From: Nostoc sp. TH1S01
GTDB taxonomy: Bacteria; Cyanobacteriota; Cyanobacteriia; Cyanobacteriales; Nostocaceae
Direction: 5' to 3'
NCBI GenBank assembly: GCA_018993265.1
Contig: JAGKSW010000027.1
Location: 1-64,000, forward strand
Length of the DNA: 64,000 bases
The position numbers were made by a program, and so were the translations under genes. Below are positions 60,961 through 64,000 of this stretch, one piece after another. Each line of letters starts with the position of its first letter. Position 1 is the first letter of the stretch. The notes under the pieces were generated by a model that worked only from the letters and a program-made list of their open reading frames with translations, made no database searches and had not been told where the DNA came from.

Positions 60961-61451
60961 TGATTAGAAATGTGCCTCAAGCATAAATAACACTCCAATT
61001 TTATAGTAACTATAATTACTTAGCACATACATATTTACAACAGATACAATTTGTTATTTAGTAAACACTATATTTACATTTTACTTAAAAATTCGAGCGT
61101 TTAGTAGAGAAAATCAGATGTAGCATTACAGATAGTTAATTATTGTAATTAAAATATTAAGATAGATCGCAGTAGATTGATTATAGATATCTCAGCCATT
61201 TACTAAATTTCAGATAATGGTTGTATTTTATCTGCAAAATTTCTCAACTAAATAGGCACTAATTGAGGATTACTGTCTGGCTCTTGGTTACTGTAGCTAA
61301 ATAAAAGTTTAGGTTTCTTCTTAGGCTAGAGTAACACAAGAGCAATATAGCAATCCTGGGTGAATGTAACAATTTAGAGCTTCAGATCCCCGGCTTTTTA
61401 AGAAGTCGGGGATCTTTTTGTTGATATCCAGAATATTTTAGGATATGAGCT
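60961..61451. other. Intergenic region between TM2 paralogues
   Basis: About 490 bp, AT-rich, with the promoter of the 60960 TM2 gene and a hairpin near the right end (61384-61413). No gene seen. Confidence 0.5.
61384..61418 (+). terminator. Hairpin with T run between TM2 genes
   Basis: AGATCCCCGGCTT and AAGTCGGGGATCT pair over 13 bp (one G-T), loop TTTAAG-like, followed by TTTTTG on the + strand. On the minus strand it lies just after the 61452 TM2 gene. It resembles a common Nostoc GATCCCCGACTT hairpin. Confidence 0.65.
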
Positions 61452-61730
61452 TTAGAACCAGCCCTGCTTATTGACAAAGTAAGTATCGACAAATTCTTCT
61501 GAAGACTTGTTTAAATAAATCATTCCTTCAATTAATCCTATAAGTTGCATAACTATCAAGGCAACTCCATAAGTAAAAGTACCTGCAACTATGGATATAG
61601 CCAACATCATAAAGCCTTCAGCTACATATCCTAAAATAAATTTATGAATACCAAAACCACCAAAAATAATTCCACAATAACCAGCTAGAAGTTGTTTATT
61701 AGAATGACTAGTAGGGTTGAGATTTGCCAT
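61452..61730 (-). CDS. TM2 domain protein, second copy
   Basis: 92-aa TM2 protein paralogous to the one at 60694: QLLAGYCGIIFGGFGIHKFI, LGYVAEGFMMLAISIVAGTF, IVMQLIGLIEGMIYLNKSSE and the same VNKQGWF ending. The start at 61730 (MANLNPTSHSN) is preferred over an in-frame start at 61748. Two tandem TM2 genes and the DUF2752 gene make a small membrane cluster reading leftward. Confidence 0.9.
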   Translation of the reverse strand: MANLNPTSHSNKQLLAGYCGIIFGGFGIHKFILGYVAEGFMMLAISIVAGTFTYGVALIVMQLIGLIEGMIYLNKSSEEFVDTYFVNKQGWF

Positions 61731-62637
61731 AGTATTGTTACTCCTCAAAGATTAGGTAAAAAATTAAATTTTTCTTCTTATTAAGACCAATTGAGTTCAA
61801 TTCATAATTTTTAATTAAGATTATTGAACATTTATATGGATATTAGAAAATTACCAAGAAAAACTAGGTTTTTTCTTAGTCGTGCATGAATAGTAAGCTA
61901 GGGAAAACGTTTTAAGTAAGTGATGTTTTGTTAGTATACGACTAACTTCTGTCCAAATAAAGATGTCAACACTTTAAAGGAAACACTCAAGGATATACGT
62001 AATAGAGACAAGCACTTTGTAGCTCAAAACTAGCAAGCTACTTGATGTATATATTTAATTGTGATGATGACATCAAATACAGTGGTTTTGCAGATTCCTA
62101 AGTATGATTTCTCTGGAAGAGGATAAATACTCAATAATCAGCCAAAAACGACGATATCATACCATTTTCTACAAGCCCATTAATGTTATTTCCGGACTTT
62201 TTTGAGATGGCTGTAATGATGAGATTTGTGCTTTAGTTGGGAAGGGATAAATTATATACAAATGACATACATTCTTCAACTAGAAAATGATGCCATTTTG
62301 GTTTCAATGAACTTAAGTTGCACTGAATACCTTATTGAGTTGTCGCTCGTAACTCCTATTGTTAATGACTATGATTCAATATTGCCTGCCACATAAGGCA
62401 TAGATAGGCAATCAATATCCGAAAAATAGCTTTAACTATCTAGATAATACTAAATGTTTATCTAGAAGTTTTGTAATCTATTTGACAGTAATGTTGGAAT
62501 TTTTTTGCCGTCAATATTGTTAAATTTGATCTAAATTTCACTGAGTACTTAATTTAGCCATGACCAGCGAAAAATCATAACCTACGCAGATGAAACCAGA
62601 TATTTTTTGATACGGCAACCGTATTAAAAATGTTTTA
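61731..62637. other. 0.9-kb region without genes
   Basis: AT-rich DNA between the protease gene end and the TM2 gene start, both leftward, so it must hold the TM2 promoter. I see no supported reading frame, RNA gene or clear repeat. Confidence 0.45.
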
Positions 62638-64000
62638 TTAGTTACCACTACCCAAAAGAAAGAGACTCAGTAGTGTGCCACTATTCCAGAGGCTGTGGAG
62701 TAGCATCGGCGCAAGGAGATTGCGCGATCGCGTGTACACTACTCCCAGGACGATCCCCAATGCTGTCAAAGGTAAAACTTCTGATAGGCTCAGGTGAGCG
62801 ATCGCAAACAACAAGCTACTAGCCACAATTGCGCCCCACACAGGTAAGTAACGCGTCAGGGAAGGTAACAGAAAGCCCCGAAATAAAATTTCTTCAAATA
62901 ATGGAGCGGCGATCGCGGCTGTAGAGAAAAATATTCCTAATGCTACAAAATCTTGGCTTTCTAGCGCCAGTTGCAGTAACGGATTACTACCACCCTGTCC
63001 TTGCCAGAGTTTTTGATTAATCAACGACACCACAACAACTACAGGTAAAGCAGTGCAATAACCGCCTAATCCCCACAACCACCAATTATCTTGGAGTTGG
63101 AATTTAAACCACAGCCTTGGTAGAGGGAAAAACCGTTTGATGGAAAAATACATCACCGACAGCGCCCCCGCAGCCACAAACAGGTAGCTAACTAAAACTG
63201 AAACAGCTTGTAGTCGCACATCCACAATTGGACGGGGAATCGGCAGTATAGACAACAAAATGGGAACAAAAATTTGTCCCATAAAGAAAAATCCGACGAC
63301 AAAAACCTGGAGGATGGTTTCGCCATCCCAAGGAGTTGTCCAAACTAAATCACCATTTTGTGCAAGTAGCGCCTCTTTTCCTTTCAGCAAGCGTTGTGTC
63401 AATAAGAAAATCAGCAGAATTGTGCCGATTAATGCTGCCAATGCGGGTATCGTCCCGATGAGGGTAAGTTTAAATACAGCTTGGGCTGCTGCTTCTTGCT
63501 GTGCAGCTTTGACTGCGGCTAAAGGTTCTTGACGTTGCTGGAGTTGGTATAGCTGAATCAAAGCAGTGTCACGGAACCAACCATCTAAATTCTTTTGAAT
63601 TAGCTGTTGGGCATTTGGTAATATGCGCGGGGGATTACTCCAGATTCCACTTAAGACAGTCGCTGTATCTGCAAAATCAGTGCTGAGTACTGGCTGTTGT
63701 AATTCACCCCAAGTTTTCAATGCTGCGTCTTGTTGTCCTTGTTGTACTTGTAAAATCCCTAGACGCAAATCTAACTCTGCTAGTAATTTTTGTTGTTGGT
63801 TAAGGGATTGCTGTAATTGTTGTACTGTCTGGGCTGGAGATGCACTAGTATCAACAGTGTCTTGTGGTAGGGGTTTAGCTGGAGGAGTAATTTGTGCTGG
63901 CGAACTTAGCTGTGCAAGTTGGTTTTTAACTTTATCTAAATTAGTTTGTACAGATTTTTGCGCCTCCTGATATTGCTGCGTTGCATTTTCCAGCGGCTGA
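62638..64000 (-). CDS. CPBP family intramembrane metalloprotease (5' end outside window)
   Basis: The frame is open to the window edge, so the N-terminus is missing. The visible part starts with a Gln/Ala-rich coiled coil (ENATQQYQEAQKSVQ; QQLQQSLNQQQKLLAELDLR), then hydrophobic helices and a CPBP protease domain: motif 1 FEEILFRGFLLP (Glu-Glu and Arg), motif 2 FAIAHLSLSEVLP and motif 3 LLHSLWNSGTL (His and Asn). CPBP proteins are membrane-embedded proteases, and some act on prenylated or bacteriocin-type substrates. The TTG at 63768 is not the real start, because coding continues upstream. The substrate is unknown. Confidence 0.9.
   Translation of the reverse strand, partial: QPLENATQQYQEAQKSVQTNLDKVKNQLAQLSSPAQITPPAKPLPQDTVDTSASPAQTVQQLQQSLNQQQKLLAELDLRLGILQVQQGQQDAALKTWGELQQPVLSTDFADTATVLSGIWSNPPRILPNAQQLIQKNLDGWFRDTALIQLYQLQQRQEPLAAVKAAQQEAAAQAVFKLTLIGTIPALAALIGTILLIFLLTQRLLKGKEALLAQNGDLVWTTPWDGETILQVFVVGFFFMGQIFVPILLSILPIPRPIVDVRLQAVSVLVSYLFVAAGALSVMYFSIKRFFPLPRLWFKFQLQDNWWLWGLGGYCTALPVVVVVSLINQKLWQGQGGSNPLLQLALESQDFVALGIFFSTAAIAAPLFEEILFRGFLLPSLTRYLPVWGAIVASSLLFAIAHLSLSEVLPLTALGIVLGVVYTRSRNLLAPMLLHSLWNSGTLLSLFLLGSGN

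Overview
The window is chromosomal DNA of a filamentous, probably heterocystous cyanobacterium of the Nostoc/Anabaena/Calothrix type. Grounds seen in the sequence: the HIP1 octamer GCGATCGC recurs throughout; tRNA-Leu(UAA) is split by a group I intron; there are ndhL, a high-light-inducible protein, zeta-carotene desaturase and a TIC236/TamB-like giant protein; and heptameric short tandem repeats (STRRs) and small palindromic elements fill many gaps. The genus cannot be fixed from the window alone.

Layout. 1-6.9 kb: an exopolysaccharide/O-antigen area with a truncated gmd (cut at an element boundary), an initiating sugar-phosphate transferase, a GT4 glycosyltransferase, a CSP41-like epimerase, an Uma2 protein and overlapping rmlB-rmlA. 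6.9-12.6 kb: pgsA, a second Uma2, aspartase, menH, a RibD/DHFR-like protein, DUF3592 and a glutathionyl-hydroquinone-reductase-type GST. 12.6-14.3 kb: a dead IS4-type element with both inverted ends, a 25-codon remnant of a probable DODA dioxygenase, and a MarR regulator; together with the GST they look like a broken quinone-detoxification operon. 15.3-16.9 kb: the conserved cyanobacterial order ndhL-DUF3007-trpA. 17.3-17.6 kb: the intron-bearing tRNA-Leu. 18-28.4 kb: an unrecognised 440-aa protein, a CadD-like transporter, the 1956-aa TamB-like protein with 70-aa near-identical repeats, a sigma-like factor and a PadR regulator that shares a strongly palindromic control region with a divergent DUF4188 gene.

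28.5-41 kb: a 2TM protein, an RnfD-like plus DUF2330 pair, a seven-bladed WD40 protein, Hlip, alanine dehydrogenase, decayed ATPase/DUF4276-like remnants beside a MITE, cydAB, a methyltransferase and a small Cys-rich DUF2934 protein. 41.2-49.4 kb: a DrrAB-like ABC exporter, peroxiredoxin Q, cobQ plus a 2Fe-2S ferredoxin, hicAB, and zds with an SRPBCC partner. 49.4-51.6 kb: almost empty, with one 55-aa ribbon-helix-helix gene and a MITE. 51.6-64 kb: a large conserved cyanobacterial protein, sufA, a TPR protein, a TIGR01777 epimerase, an FHA protein, a copper-type P1B ATPase invaded by STRRs, a DUF2752/TM2 membrane cluster and a CPBP-family protease that runs off the right edge.

Most genes are ordinary core functions. 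The accessory interest lies in mobile and repetitive DNA: MITE-like elements, hairpin-rich repeats, in-frame STRRs inside an enzyme, and operons broken by insertion. I did not see a complete new multi-gene defence or biosynthetic system. The best candidates for new biology are the PadR/DUF4188 operator array, the phased TTGTACAA triplet before rmlB, the orphan 440-aa protein, and the orphan RnfD-like/DUF2330 pair.
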